The notes below the pieces were generated by a model that worked only from the letters and a program-made list of their open reading frames with translations, did not search any database and was not told the origin of the DNA. From assembly GCA_963677355.2 (NCBI GenBank), contig CAXXXQ010000002.1, forward strand, positions 620,001-684,000: DNA of 64,000 nt, written 5' to 3'. Each line of letters opens with the position of its first letter. Position 1 is the first letter of the stretch. This document shows, in pieces, positions 8,400-17,727 of this stretch. Source of the DNA: Thiomicrorhabdus sp963677355. GTDB taxonomy: Bacteria > Pseudomonadota > Gammaproteobacteria > Thiomicrospirales > Thiomicrospiraceae. A program made the translations under genes and the position numbers.

Positions 8400-9596
8400 G
8401 TGGCAGACGATTTTCAAAGAATAAAAAGACTTCCTCCATATGTTTTTAATATTGTCGGTGAGCTGAAAGCAGAAGCCCGTCGTCGTGGAGAAGATATTAT
8501 CGATTTCGGGATGGGTAACCCAGACCAAGACACTCCAAAACATATTGTCGACAAATTAATTGAGGTAGTTCAACGAGAGGGAACACACCGTTATTCTGTC
8601 TCTCAGGGTATTCCGCGTTTACGTAAAGCGATTTGTAACTGGTACAAAAACCGTTTTGACGTCAATCTGGATCCGGATAGCGAAGCCGTGGTCACTATCG
8701 GCTCAAAAGAGGGCTTGGCGCACTTGGCCTTAGCCACCGTTGATAAGGGTGACACGGTATTGGTACCCAATCCGGCATACCCAATCCATCCTTACGGCTT
8801 TGTCATTGCCGGTGCCGATATCCGCCATGTGCGCATGACCGCTGATGTCGACTTCTTTGAAGAGCTCGAAAAAGCGATTAAGGATTCATGGCCGAAACCG
8901 AAGATGTTGGTTTTGAACTTTCCGGGCAACCCAACAACGCAAACGGTTGACCTCGAGTTTTTCGAAAAAGTAGTCGCCATTGCCAAAGAACATAATATCT
9001 GGGTGATTCACGATCTAGCTTATGCCGATATCGTTTTTGACGGCTACAAAGCGCCGTCTATTCTTGAAGTGGAAGGGGCAAAAGATATTGCCGTTGAATT
9101 CTTTACTTTATCTAAAAGTTATAACATGCCGGGTTGGCGTGTCGGTTTCATGGTTGGTAATCCAACCTTGGTTAACGCACTGAAACGTATGAAATCGTAT
9201 TTAGATTACGGTACCTTTACGCCGATTCAGGTTGCAGCGATCGCGGCTTTGGAAGGTCCGCAGGATTGTGTTCAGGAAATTTCCGACATGTATAAAGTTC
9301 GACGTGACGTTTTATGCCAAGGACTGAATTCCATCGGCTGGGAAGTTGAACCTCCGAAAGCGACTATGTTCGTTTGGGCTCCGATTCCAAAAGAGTATCG
9401 TGATATGGGATCACTGGAGTTTTCGAAAAAACTATTGACTGAAGCCAAAGTGGCGGTCTCGCCAGGTATCGGGTTCGGTGATTACGGAGACGATCATGTT
9501 CGTTTCGGTCTGATTGAAAACGAACACCGTACTCGTCAAGCGATTCGTGGGATTCGCGATATGTTCCGTAAAGACGGATTGATTAAGCAAGCTTAA
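8400..9596 (+). CDS. alaC: alanine transaminase AlaC
   Basis: PLP-dependent class I aminotransferase that makes alanine from pyruvate and glutamate. Very close to E. coli AlaC (YfdZ) along the whole length: RLPPYVFNI at the start, SKEGLAHL, NPAYPIHPYG, FFTLSKSYNMPGWR with the PLP lysine (about residue 239) and SPGIGFGDYGD near the end. The GTG at 8400 is preferred because it gives the family's MADDF-type start; an upstream in-frame GTG at 8379 would add seven residues but lacks a ribosome site. AGAAGG lies about ten bases before the chosen start. The next gene, hom, follows after 50 bases. Confidence 0.95.
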   Translation: MADDFQRIKRLPPYVFNIVGELKAEARRRGEDIIDFGMGNPDQDTPKHIVDKLIEVVQREGTHRYSVSQGIPRLRKAICNWYKNRFDVNLDPDSEAVVTIGSKEGLAHLALATVDKGDTVLVPNPAYPIHPYGFVIAGADIRHVRMTADVDFFEELEKAIKDSWPKPKMLVLNFPGNPTTQTVDLEFFEKVVAIAKEHNIWVIHDLAYADIVFDGYKAPSILEVEGAKDIAVEFFTLSKSYNMPGWRVGFMVGNPTLVNALKRMKSYLDYGTFTPIQVAAIAALEGPQDCVQEISDMYKVRRDVLCQGLNSIGWEVEPPKATMFVWAPIPKEYRDMGSLEFSKKLLTEAKVAVSPGIGFGDYGDDHVRFGLIENEHRTRQAIRGIRDMFRKDGLIKQA

Positions 9597-9646
9597 GCTG
9601 TCTTAAGTGTGAAATGAAAATAGAAAGAGTTTAGGAAGAAGTAAGA

Positions 9647-10957
9647 ATGAAAACAGTTAAAGTAGGTTTGCTTGGTTTAGGCACTGTTGGTGGTGGCACC
9701 GTCGATATCCTGACTAACACACTGTCTGAAATTGAACGTCGATTGGGTCAGAAGATTGAAATTGCCATTATCGCAGTACGTGATTTAAATCGACCTCGTT
9801 CGGTTGACACGACAGGCATTACTTTAACGGATCAAACAGAAGATGTTGTCAATCACCCGGAAGTGGATATTGTGGTTGAATTGATGGGTGGTACCGGTTT
9901 GGCGAAAACGCTACTGGAAACGGCCATCAAGAACAAAAAGCATGTAGTCACTGCCAACAAAGCACTGATTGCTGAGCATGGTAATGAGCTGTTCGCCTTG
10001 GCGAAACAGAACGGCGTACTGGTTAATTACGAAGCGGCGGTGGCCGGTGGTATTCCGGTCATCAAAGCGCTTCGAGAAGGTTTGGCGGCTAATAAGATTG
10101 AATGGGTTGCTGGTATCATCAACGGCACAGGAAACTATATTCTGACCGAAATGAAAAAACCGGGTGCTGATTTTGCCCAAGTCTTAAAAGTAGCGCAGGA
10201 ATTGGGTTATGCTGAAGCCGATCCAACGTTTGATGTCGAAGGGATCGACGCGGCCCATAAACTGACCATTCTGGCTTCAATCGCATTTGGTATCGAACTG
10301 CAGTTCAATAAGGTTTATACCGAAGGGATTTCTAAAATCACCGCACAGGATATTCGTTTTGCCAATCAATTAGGCTATGAAATCAAACACCTAGGTGTGG
10401 CAAGTCGTGCTGATAACGGTTTCTCCTTACGTGTTCATCCGACACTGGTTCCGCAGAAAGTATTGATTGCCAATGTCAATGGCGTTATGAATGCGGTGAT
10501 GGCTAAAGGTAACCACGTCGGTCCAACCATGTATTATGGTCCGGGTGCCGGGGCAGGGCCAACAGCCAGTGCGGTTGTAGCGGATATTATTGATACGATC
10601 CGTTGGCAAGATCAGCCACAAGCAAATCAAGTTCCGGCACTAGCTTTCCATGCCGAGCAGCTTGAATCGGCACCGGTTGTCTCGATTGATGAAATCGAAA
10701 CTGCATACTATGTGCGTTGTTTTGCCAAAGATCACGCCGGTGTGCTTGCTAAGGTAACCGGAATTATGGCGGATTTCGGCATCAGTCTTGAGCACGTTCA
10801 TCAAGAGCCTAGTGAATCAAAACCGGAAGATGCAACCTTGGTATTTATTACCAATACGGTGAAAGAAGCCAAGTTGAATCAGGCGCTGACACAATTAGCT
10901 GCGTTGGATGACATCGATGGCGAAATTATGCGCATTCGCATAGAGACGCTAGGTTAG
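9647..10957 (+). CDS. hom: homoserine dehydrogenase
   Basis: Reduces aspartate semialdehyde to homoserine, the branch point to threonine and methionine. The 436-residue protein is the monofunctional type: a Rossmann NAD(P) site at the N-terminus (GLLGLGTVGGGTV, residues 8-20), a catalytic domain (GIINGTGNYILTEM; AELGYAEADPTFDVEG-type motif, seen as LGYAEADPTFDVEG) and a C-terminal ACT domain (about 355-430, AKDHAGVLAKVTGIMADFG) expected to bind threonine for feedback control. The Shine-Dalgarno AGGAAG precedes the ATG. A strong terminator follows. Confidence 0.97.
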   Translation: MKTVKVGLLGLGTVGGGTVDILTNTLSEIERRLGQKIEIAIIAVRDLNRPRSVDTTGITLTDQTEDVVNHPEVDIVVELMGGTGLAKTLLETAIKNKKHVVTANKALIAEHGNELFALAKQNGVLVNYEAAVAGGIPVIKALREGLAANKIEWVAGIINGTGNYILTEMKKPGADFAQVLKVAQELGYAEADPTFDVEGIDAAHKLTILASIAFGIELQFNKVYTEGISKITAQDIRFANQLGYEIKHLGVASRADNGFSLRVHPTLVPQKVLIANVNGVMNAVMAKGNHVGPTMYYGPGAGAGPTASAVVADIIDTIRWQDQPQANQVPALAFHAEQLESAPVVSIDEIETAYYVRCFAKDHAGVLAKVTGIMADFGISLEHVHQEPSESKPEDATLVFITNTVKEAKLNQALTQLAALDDIDGEIMRIRIETLG

Positions 10958-10983
10958 AGTATCTAAATTTTTAAATGATAAGA

Positions 10984-11006
10984 GTCGGGCCTGTCCCGAC
11001 TTTTTT
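10984..11006 (+). terminator. Rho-independent terminator after hom
   Basis: A perfect 6-bp stem GTCGGG/CCCGAC with a 5-base loop is followed directly by six T. It lies 26 bases past the hom stop and before the next start codon. Confidence 0.85.
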
Positions 11007-11040
11007 ATCTGCTCAAAAAACGGGACGACGGAGTTTTAAG

Positions 11041-12085
11041 TTGATTAACGCATTGACATTATGGGCGCCAGGCCTGTTGAACCAGTTACGGGTCAAAGAA
11101 GCCCAACAGGTTTTGAAAAACCTCAAGCTTCCTGCACTTCAGTCCTTGATTTCAAAGGCAGATCAATTTCCGCGCAAAGCAAGAAAGCTTATACAAGCAG
11201 GCAAGCTACCTGTTTCATCAATCTGAAAAGCTACCCGTCGCAGCCACTCAAGCCAGTATTGAATTACCCGAATTTGACGATTCGCTTTTTTGGGTTAAAG
11301 TCGATCCGGTGCAGATGATTCCTGACCGAGACAGTCTGGTGCTTGTTTCCGGCAAACATCTGGCAATTAGTAAACAGGAATCGAAAGCGTTATTGGAAGC
11401 TTTTAACCAGCATTTCCGCGAGGATGGAGTGGAACTGATCTGGGGCGACACTTATTCCTGGCACCTATCCATCAAGCAGCCGGTCGATATTTATACTCAT
11501 GATATCGAACTGGTCGATGGCAAGCCGATCAACCAGTTTTTACCTGAAGGAAATGCGGCTTCCTATTGGCGCCAGTTGATTAACGAAACTCAGATGCTGT
11601 TTTTCTCTCACCCTGTAAACGAGCAACGCAGGGAACAAGGCTGGCCGGAAATCAATAGTGTCTGGGTTTGGGGAGAGGGCAGTCTGCAAAGCAATCAGCT
11701 TAACTTGCGTCCGGACACTAAAATATGGTCTGACAATACTTATTTACAGGGCATGGCAGGGTTAACCAACTCTCAACAACAGGCTACGCCGTCCAATTTA
11801 AAGGATTTTCTAGAATCGCAGAAATCAAGCCAAGATAATGGATTGATTAACCACTTTATTTTATTAGATGAAGTCTATGAAAATATTGATAATTTACAGA
11901 TTGAAGAGTGGGAATCACTGCTTAAATCACTTGAAGCAAAATGGTTTGCTCCGTTGTTGAAAGAGTTGAAAGCAGGCCGAATTCAATCCCTGTTTATCGA
12001 CTTAGGTTGTGATTACCGCTGCCACTTAAAGCCGGGGCATATGCGTCGTTTCTGGCGTTTTCGAAAAGGGCTGGATAAAGTTTGA
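11041..12085 (+). pseudogene. COG4255-type (phosphoglycerate-mutase-related) gene, interrupted by a one-base frameshift
   Basis: A protein of about 347 residues can be read only by changing frame once. The 5' part runs from TTG 11041 (Shine-Dalgarno ACGGAG seven bases before) to 11226 and begins MINALTLWAPGLLNQ. The 3' part is open from 11150 to 12085 and holds family landmarks LFWVKVDPV, INETQMLFFSHPVNE, SVWVWGEG and CHLKPGHMRRFWR. Dropping one A from the AAA at 11176-11178 joins the two smoothly (FPRK then QESLYKQAS). The family is an uncharacterised group distantly related to cofactor-independent phosphoglycerate mutase, often found beside hom and thrC. Whether this is a real mutation or a sequencing error cannot be decided here. 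Confidence 0.75.
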
Positions 12086-12148
12086 CGCCCGGATCAAATG
12101 GGTGATTCAAGAAAACGGGTCACAACGGCTTTAAGCCTATGTAAACTC

Positions 12149-12178
12149 TGAACAAAGCACGGCGGTTTTCTGTATAAT
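12149..12178 (+). promoter_or_regulatory. Candidate promoter for thrC
   Basis: TGAACA (12149-12154, four of six) and a perfect TATAAT (12173-12178) are 18 bases apart, 60 bases before the thrC ATG. Confidence 0.45.
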
Positions 12179-12237
12179 TCCCGCTAATTTACTATGATTC
12201 AAAATCTATAACTAAAGTATCAATTTAGGTTTAATTT

Positions 12238-13713
12238 ATGAAATTTATCGAAACGCGCGGCAATGACGGTCAACGCCCAACTTCAATTACTTTCGCACAG
12301 GCGATTCTAAGTCCAATGTCTTCGTTTGGCGGTATTTATTCGCCGGAAAAACTGCCCGAGTTAGATATGGATTTCATTAAATCTCACCTTAACTCCGGCT
12401 ATAAAAAATTGGCTAAAGACATTCTGGACTGTTTTGACGTCGATATCGATTCCGATGTAATCGATAAGGCGTTGAGTTTGTATGACGAGTTTGATGATGC
12501 AAACAATCCGGTTCCGGTTAAAAAAGTTTATGACGATCTCTATGTCAGCGAACTTTATCATGGCCCGACTCGCGCCTTTAAAGATATGGCTTTACAGCCG
12601 TTTGGCTCGGTACTTTCATCGGTTGCCCAAGAGCGTGACGAGAAGTACCTGATTTTGGCCGCGACCAGCGGTGATACCGGCCCGGCGGCCTTGGAGACTT
12701 TTAAGAACAAAAAGAATGTTCAGGTAGCTTGTTTGTACCCGGATGGCGGTACTTCTGATGTGCAGCGTCTGCAAATGGTGACCGAAGATGCCGAGAACCT
12801 TAAAGTCATCGGTATCCACGGTGATTTTGATGACGCTCAGTCGGCCTTGAAAACTTTACTGACCTCAGAAACATTCAATGCCTCGCTTAAAGAGCACGAC
12901 ATCTCCTTGTCTGCAGCTAACTCGGTAAACTTCGGGCGTATTATTTTCCAGACGATTTATCACGTCTACAGCTATTTGGAGCTGGTACGCCAAAATGTCA
13001 TCGAGCTGGGCGAACCGGTTTACTTGAACGTGCCAAGCGGAAACTTCGGTAACGCTTTGGGCGGTTACTATGCATACAAAATGGGTTTGCCGGTCAAACA
13101 GATTCACATCGCATCAAACAATAACAATGTGTTGACCAAATTCATTACCACCGGTGAATACGATCTACGGGAAGCTTCTGTGATACCGACGACTTCGCCG
13201 GCTATGGATATCCTTAAATCTTCGAATATCGAGCGTATCCTGTTTGATATGTTTGGCGCGGAACGTACTAAGGAACTGATGCTACAACTGGATAACGAAA
13301 AGTATTACAAGTTAACCGCGGATGAGCTTAAGCAGATCCAAAGCATTTTTGCCGCTGACTTCTGTACCGATGAAGAGGGCTTGGCGTATATCAAGCAAGC
13401 GTTCTCGGTTGGTTATTTGATGTGTCCACATACGGCAACTTGTTTCAAAGCTTACGACACTTGCCGCGAAGACAAATCCATTAAAACGATCGCATACTCA
13501 ACTGCGGAATGGACCAAGTTCTCTCCGGTGGTGGCTTTTGCGATTACTGGTGAACGCTTTGAGCATGATCAGGAAGCCTTGGAAATGATTGCCAAGAAAG
13601 CCAATGTCTCCATGCCGAAACAGATTGCCGAGTTGTTCGATAAGCCAATTGCTCAACAAACAGTAATCGACAAACAAGATATTGAAAAAGAGATTTTGGC
13701 GTTTTTACAATAA
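12238..13713 (+). CDS. thrC: threonine synthase
   Basis: PLP enzyme that turns O-phosphohomoserine into threonine. The 491-residue product shows the class signature YHGPTRAFKDMALQPFG with the PLP-binding lysine at about residue 115, the phosphate-binding SGDTGPAA loop, LSAANSVNFGRI and NVPSGNFGNALGGYYA. Together with hom upstream it provides two of the three last steps of threonine synthesis; thrB is not in the window. Length is slightly above the common 430-480 range because of an extended C-terminus. It appears monocistronic, with its own candidate promoter and terminator. Confidence 0.96.
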   Translation: MKFIETRGNDGQRPTSITFAQAILSPMSSFGGIYSPEKLPELDMDFIKSHLNSGYKKLAKDILDCFDVDIDSDVIDKALSLYDEFDDANNPVPVKKVYDDLYVSELYHGPTRAFKDMALQPFGSVLSSVAQERDEKYLILAATSGDTGPAALETFKNKKNVQVACLYPDGGTSDVQRLQMVTEDAENLKVIGIHGDFDDAQSALKTLLTSETFNASLKEHDISLSAANSVNFGRIIFQTIYHVYSYLELVRQNVIELGEPVYLNVPSGNFGNALGGYYAYKMGLPVKQIHIASNNNNVLTKFITTGEYDLREASVIPTTSPAMDILKSSNIERILFDMFGAERTKELMLQLDNEKYYKLTADELKQIQSIFAADFCTDEEGLAYIKQAFSVGYLMCPHTATCFKAYDTCREDKSIKTIAYSTAEWTKFSPVVAFAITGERFEHDQEALEMIAKKANVSMPKQIAELFDKPIAQQTVIDKQDIEKEILAFLQ

Positions 13714-13743
13714 TTCATCTTTCAATACAAATAAGATAGATTG

Positions 13744-13779
13744 AACTGGAGCAGGGCATTTTGTCTTCTCCGGTTTTTT
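13744..13779 (+). terminator. Terminator after thrC, between convergent genes
   Basis: AACTGGAG pairs with CTCCGGTT (one G-U) across a 16-base loop and is followed by a run of T. A second, perfect 10-bp inverted repeat (GCTTCTACGT/ACGTAGAAGC, 13790-13819) overlaps the recJ stop codon just beyond. Confidence 0.6.
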
Positions 13780-13807
13780 ATTGATGCGCGCTTCTACGTT
13801 TTCTAAA

Positions 13808-15595
13808 TTACGTAGAAGCAGGGGTCATGGTTTTGATTCTCAGCTGTAAGCTGCTGCGACCGGCAAAATTATTTAAACTCGGTTGATAGGCGCACTCTAC
13901 CTGCTGCCCGATATGAAAAGGTAACTTTTGCTCAGCGTGCTGTTTCGCATTGAAATAAATAGCTTGAATCAACTTGCCTGAAGGCGTCTGTAGCTTGCAG
14001 GATAAATGTGTTCTCTGCTGGCCGACTTCCTTAAGCTGCTGAATAGTAAATCGGCCTGAGAATACCGGTTTGGCCCAGTCACGACCAAACGGCTCCAGTG
14101 CGCTGATTTCATCAATTAGGCCTGGCGTTAGCCAACTATCATCGATTTCGCCATCACTTTCTATGATCGGGGTTGGCGCCTCATCTCCTAATTGGTTTCT
14201 GATGGCCTGTTCAAACAGTTCGGCAAACTCTGGATAGAATTCAATCGGAATCATGCAGCCTGCGGCGCCTTTATGGCCGCCCATAGAGGTAAACAGGTCC
14301 GTTTTCTGTTCGGACATCCATTGGAATGCTTCTCGTAGATCGACGTGATCGACTATACCTCGTGCACTGCCGGCAAGATAACCATCTTCCAGATCGGTCA
14401 TGGCTACGGTTGGAACACCGAATTGCTCGCCGATTCTAGAAGCGATAATACCTTGTATACCGGCATTTCCAGTCAGTTTAAGCGCTAATGAATAAGTGTC
14501 ATCGGTATAGATGGATGCCGCGTAATGTTGCGCCTGTTTGAGCATCTCGTCCTGCTGTGCACGGCGGTTGAGGTTATCTTCATCAAGTTGTTGTAGATGT
14601 TGACAGGCTTCATCGAAAGTTTGCGCCGAGAGGAACTTATAGGCAGTCGTGACATCACTGACACGGCTGGCGGCATTGATCCGGGTGGCAACTTGAAACC
14701 CTAAGAATTCAGCATCGAAATCCTGACCGTTATTATCGTTGAGCGCGCGCATGGCTTGCCAAGCAGGAGACTGGAATTGGTTGATAATCTGCAAACCGGC
14801 CAACACAATTGCCCGATTATTCGGGCTTTTCAGACTGACACTATCTGCAACCGTACCGAGAGCTACATTATGTGCTAAATATTTTAGAGACGGGGTGCCT
14901 ACGTCTAACAGTCCTTGCTGGATTAATGTTTGGCGTACTTGGCTCATCACCAGAAAAATCACAAAACAGCCGGCAATGGTTTTGTCGTATTCACAACCGT
15001 CCTGTTGAGGGTTGACGGTGCACGAGGCGCTGGCGGGTATACCTTCTACCGGAATCTGGTGGTGGTCCGTCACGCAAACCGTAATGCCATGTTCCTTCAA
15101 TCTGGCAATACGCGCTTCATCGCTTGAACCCTGATCTGCCGAAATGACTAGTTCTATATGCTGTCCGGTGTCCTGTAAAGCCAGAATCCGGTCAACCACT
15201 TCTTCGGTGATGCCGTAGCCGTTTTTGCGATCACCGATAATGTGCACTACTCGTTCCCTTGGCACATTGAAATAGTCACATAAGGCGGTAGCCGCCACCC
15301 ACGCTGAAGTAACGCCGTCGGTGTCGTAATCGGTTGCCAGAACAATCAGCCCATCGGCTTGAATGGCTTTGGCGATGATTTCGGTCGCTTGCTCGATATT
15401 TTTTAGCGCAGAAGGATGTTGTATATGCTTTAATTTCGGAAAGATGATTTCATCCAGTTGTTCGGTCTGGTCTGTGCGGTTGGCAACCAGTCGAGCCTGC
15501 AAGTCACTCAATCCGTAATTTTTAGCTTGCTGATAAACAGCTTCGCTAGTTGTCTTTTGAATGATTTGGGGTGTTTTATGCGGTGTTTTAAACAT
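13808..15595 (-). CDS. recJ: single-stranded-DNA-specific exonuclease RecJ
   Basis: 5'-3' exonuclease on single-stranded DNA used in recombination, mismatch and base-excision repair. The 595-residue protein has the DHH-family motifs in order: VLATDYDTDGVTSAWV (about residues 80-95), ISADQGSSDE, CVTDHHQIP (DHH) and the conserved HNVALGTVADSVSL. The DHHA1 domain follows, with MGGHKGAAGCMI, and then a C-terminal OB-like domain. It is divergent from the esterase gene with only 16 bases between the two start codons, so their ribosome sites nearly touch. The stop codon lies in the loop of a perfect inverted repeat. Confidence 0.96.
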   Translation of the reverse strand: MFKTPHKTPQIIQKTTSEAVYQQAKNYGLSDLQARLVANRTDQTEQLDEIIFPKLKHIQHPSALKNIEQATEIIAKAIQADGLIVLATDYDTDGVTSAWVAATALCDYFNVPRERVVHIIGDRKNGYGITEEVVDRILALQDTGQHIELVISADQGSSDEARIARLKEHGITVCVTDHHQIPVEGIPASASCTVNPQQDGCEYDKTIAGCFVIFLVMSQVRQTLIQQGLLDVGTPSLKYLAHNVALGTVADSVSLKSPNNRAIVLAGLQIINQFQSPAWQAMRALNDNNGQDFDAEFLGFQVATRINAASRVSDVTTAYKFLSAQTFDEACQHLQQLDEDNLNRRAQQDEMLKQAQHYAASIYTDDTYSLALKLTGNAGIQGIIASRIGEQFGVPTVAMTDLEDGYLAGSARGIVDHVDLREAFQWMSEQKTDLFTSMGGHKGAAGCMIPIEFYPEFAELFEQAIRNQLGDEAPTPIIESDGEIDDSWLTPGLIDEISALEPFGRDWAKPVFSGRFTIQQLKEVGQQRTHLSCKLQTPSGKLIQAIYFNAKQHAEQKLPFHIGQQVECAYQPSLNNFAGRSSLQLRIKTMTPAST

Positions 15596-15611
15596 AAAGG
15601 AATTCTAACAG

Positions 15612-16268
15612 ATGGCGGCTTTCATTGGGTTCTATCTACACGGTTTTTTAAGCAGCGGCAACAGTGAAAAAGGCCAGTGGTTCAAGCGAAAAGTCGAAGA
15701 GAATCCACATAGCGAGACCATCAATTATTTTTCAGATTGGTTAACCCCCACTTATCCAATAGGATCGGTTAAACAAACAGTCTTAATGATTGAAGAATTA
15801 TTATTAAATAGCAACCAACAGCAACCGGAAAAACCGATTGTGCTGCTAGGCTCTTCAATGGGTGGGTTTTATGCACAGTATTTCGGGCAAAAATACCGAC
15901 TACCTTATATCATGATTAACCCGGCTCTAAACCCGGAGCAGGTATTTAGCGAAAACATGGGAGAGCATCTTAATCCGGCGACAGGGGAAAAGGTCGTGAT
16001 TGACCAAGGATATATCGATCAATTGCTTGAATATAAAGTTGAAATACCAGACTACCGAATTCCGGCTCTGTTATTGATCGATACCGACGATGAAGTTATT
16101 GATGTGGATTATGCATTAGATCACTACACAGCGGAAAAACTGATTAATCCATGTTCGAAGCGCCTGGTTTTTAGCGGTGGTGATCACCGCTTCATTCATT
16201 TAGAGGAAGCGTGGCAAGCGATTAATTCGTTTATCAACACTCTGCCTGAATCAAAGGCCGAAAAGTAA
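15612..16268 (+). CDS. YqiA/YcfP-family alpha/beta hydrolase (esterase)
   Basis: A 218-residue cytoplasmic hydrolase of the UPF0227/YqiA group. It starts with the FYLHGFLSS oxyanion-type loop, has the nucleophile elbow GSSMGGFYAQ (Ser near residue 80), an acid in LLLIDTDDEVID and the catalytic histidine in GGDHRFIH close to the C-terminus, so the triad is complete. E. coli YqiA is an esterase with activity on short acyl and palmitoyl esters; the natural substrate here is unknown. The gene is followed by msrA after 17 bases and is probably cotranscribed with it. Confidence 0.87.
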   Translation: MAAFIGFYLHGFLSSGNSEKGQWFKRKVEENPHSETINYFSDWLTPTYPIGSVKQTVLMIEELLLNSNQQQPEKPIVLLGSSMGGFYAQYFGQKYRLPYIMINPALNPEQVFSENMGEHLNPATGEKVVIDQGYIDQLLEYKVEIPDYRIPALLLIDTDDEVIDVDYALDHYTAEKLINPCSKRLVFSGGDHRFIHLEEAWQAINSFINTLPESKAEK

Positions 16269-16285
16269 ATTAAAGGAGAGTTGCA

Positions 16286-16756
16286 GTGAGTATCGACAAT
16301 ATCATCTTAGGCGCAGGCTGCTTCTGGGGAGTTGAGCACTATTTTGCAAAACTGGAAGGCGTCGTGAATACCGAAGTCGGTTATAGCGGCGGATTGACCG
16401 AATCCCCGACTTATGAAGACGTTTGTCGAAAAGACACTATGCATGCTGAAGTGGTTCGTATCCAGTTTGATGACAGTTTGCTTTCCAAACAGAAGATACT
16501 GGAACATTTCTTTGCGATGCATAATCCGACAACGCTGAACCGGCAGGGGCCGGATGTCGGTACACAGTATCGTTCAGTTATTTTCTATACGAATGAAGCA
16601 GATAAAATTTTAGCTCAGCAAGCCATCGAGCAGGCCCAGAGCAAGTTTGCGGATCCGATTATGACCAGTTTGGAAGAAGAGACGGTCTTTTGGAGGGCGG
16701 AAGAGTATCACCAACAATACTTTCAAAAGCGCGGTATTGATCGAGGTTGCCACTAA
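16286..16756 (+). CDS. msrA: peptide-methionine (S)-S-oxide reductase MsrA
   Basis: Repairs oxidised methionine (S-sulfoxide) in proteins. The short 156-residue form begins almost directly with the active-site motif GAGCFWGVEHYF (Cys about residue 12), then VGYSGG, PTYEDVC and HNPTTLNRQGPDVGTQYRS. The C-terminal resolving-cysteine region is brief (RGIDRGCH). The GTG start is supported by AAAGGAGAG placed seven bases upstream. Its stop codon overlaps the stop of the convergent unknown gene downstream. Confidence 0.96.
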   Translation: MSIDNIILGAGCFWGVEHYFAKLEGVVNTEVGYSGGLTESPTYEDVCRKDTMHAEVVRIQFDDSLLSKQKILEHFFAMHNPTTLNRQGPDVGTQYRSVIFYTNEADKILAQQAIEQAQSKFADPIMTSLEEETVFWRAEEYHQQYFQKRGIDRGCH

Positions 16757-17058
16757 ACCTTAGTGTCGAAAATTCGCCCCAATGAATCATCAAACAACTG
16801 TTTCTCGACTTCAATGACTTTAGCCAGACTCTGAATCTGAAACTTGGTTCTTTGCATATTAACCAGGCTGTTTTCCAATGACTCTGACGGGAATTCATTG
16901 AGCGCATCAAAGTTAAACCCTACCGGTTGAGAAGACTCTGGCTCAGGCGGAATGATTGACTGAGCTATATCGCTACTCTGTTTGCTTAATTGTTGAAACC
17001 CTTGCTGAATACCTTGTTGGGCGATAGCAAAAGGCATGGAGACTGGATTCATCTTCAT
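16753..17058 (-). CDS. Unknown 101-residue protein with a flagellar-rod-like C-terminus
   Basis: Function not recognised. The N-terminal half is rich in Gln, Ser and Pro (AIAQQGIQQGFQQLSKQ, then PPEPESSQP). The last ~45 residues (LENSLVNMQRTKFQIQSLAKVIEVEKQLFD) are predicted helical and resemble the C-terminal helix of flagellar rod and hook proteins such as FlgC. Small genes of this look occur singly in many Proteobacteria, away from flagellar clusters. Its stop overlaps that of msrA by two bases on the opposite strand. The next gene upstream (also minus) ends 25 bases before it. Confidence 0.65.
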   Translation of the reverse strand: MKMNPVSMPFAIAQQGIQQGFQQLSKQSSDIAQSIIPPEPESSQPVGFNFDALNEFPSESLENSLVNMQRTKFQIQSLAKVIEVEKQLFDDSLGRIFDTKV

Positions 17059-17083
17059 TTTGCTAATTCCTTACTAATTGCTG

Positions 17084-17704
17084 TTACGCTCGGCCTGTTT
17101 GCTTGTTTTTAATGACTTCGTAGCGCTTATTGTTTTTGATTTCATACTTAATGAAAACATTCCCCAAGTATTCACTGCCTTCACGGTCTACGGTAATTTT
17201 CATCTCATCATCTTGCCAGATATAACTTGTGTAGGAGGGCGTGCCTCCCCAGCCTTTACGTTGCACATGAGAGGGCTTACCAAGTTGCTCTATTAACTGT
17301 AGAGCGACATCTTTGGTGCTGATTTGAGTATATTTGTTCGCCTGTTCCGTTGAATAGGGACGGAAAAGACGGACGACACTGACTACATTGCCGGCATGGT
17401 TATATTGGAAAGAGACATAATAGCTGTCACGAATCGTCGACCATGGATAAAACTTGTCGATATTGCGTTGGCGAATGGTGCTCTTGGCCTGCATAAAACC
17501 ACCAATATCCCATAGGTGTGCTCGTACACTGTTGATGTTTGCGTCGACCAATTTAAGGCCAAGAAACTCGGCTTCTTTTAACGATTTGCCGGTTTGCGAG
17601 GTTTCTGCTGCATATGCATTTGTAGTGATGGATACTATTAGAAATAGAATGTAACCCCATGAAGAAAAAAGATTTTTTAGGGTTGAGATTCTGTTTGTCT
17701 GCAT
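17084..17704 (-). CDS. Unknown exported protein
   Basis: A 206-residue protein with a signal peptide: basic N-terminus, hydrophobic core GYILFLIVSITTN and a likely cleavage after AYA near residue 32. The mature part has no cysteine and no family I recognise. It contains KEAEFLGLKLVDANINSVRAHLWDIGGF, which resembles the start of a repeated beta-alpha unit that compares predicted with observed strings in small periplasmic proteins, but I cannot name it. It lies between the small flagellar-like gene and the kinase fusion, all on the minus strand with gaps near 25 bases, so a three-gene operon is possible. Confidence 0.65.
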   Translation of the reverse strand: MQTNRISTLKNLFSSWGYILFLIVSITTNAYAAETSQTGKSLKEAEFLGLKLVDANINSVRAHLWDIGGFMQAKSTIRQRNIDKFYPWSTIRDSYYVSFQYNHAGNVVSVVRLFRPYSTEQANKYTQISTKDVALQLIEQLGKPSHVQRKGWGGTPSYTSYIWQDDEMKITVDREGSEYLGNVFIKYEIKNNKRYEVIKNKQTGRA

Positions 17705-17727
17705 ATCGGTAACCTGAATTATATTGC

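Noticed and set aside
13790..13819. 10-bp perfect inverted repeat at the recJ end as a mobile-element end
   Set aside because: There is no transposase, target duplication or second copy; it is better explained as a hairpin at the convergent thrC-recJ end.
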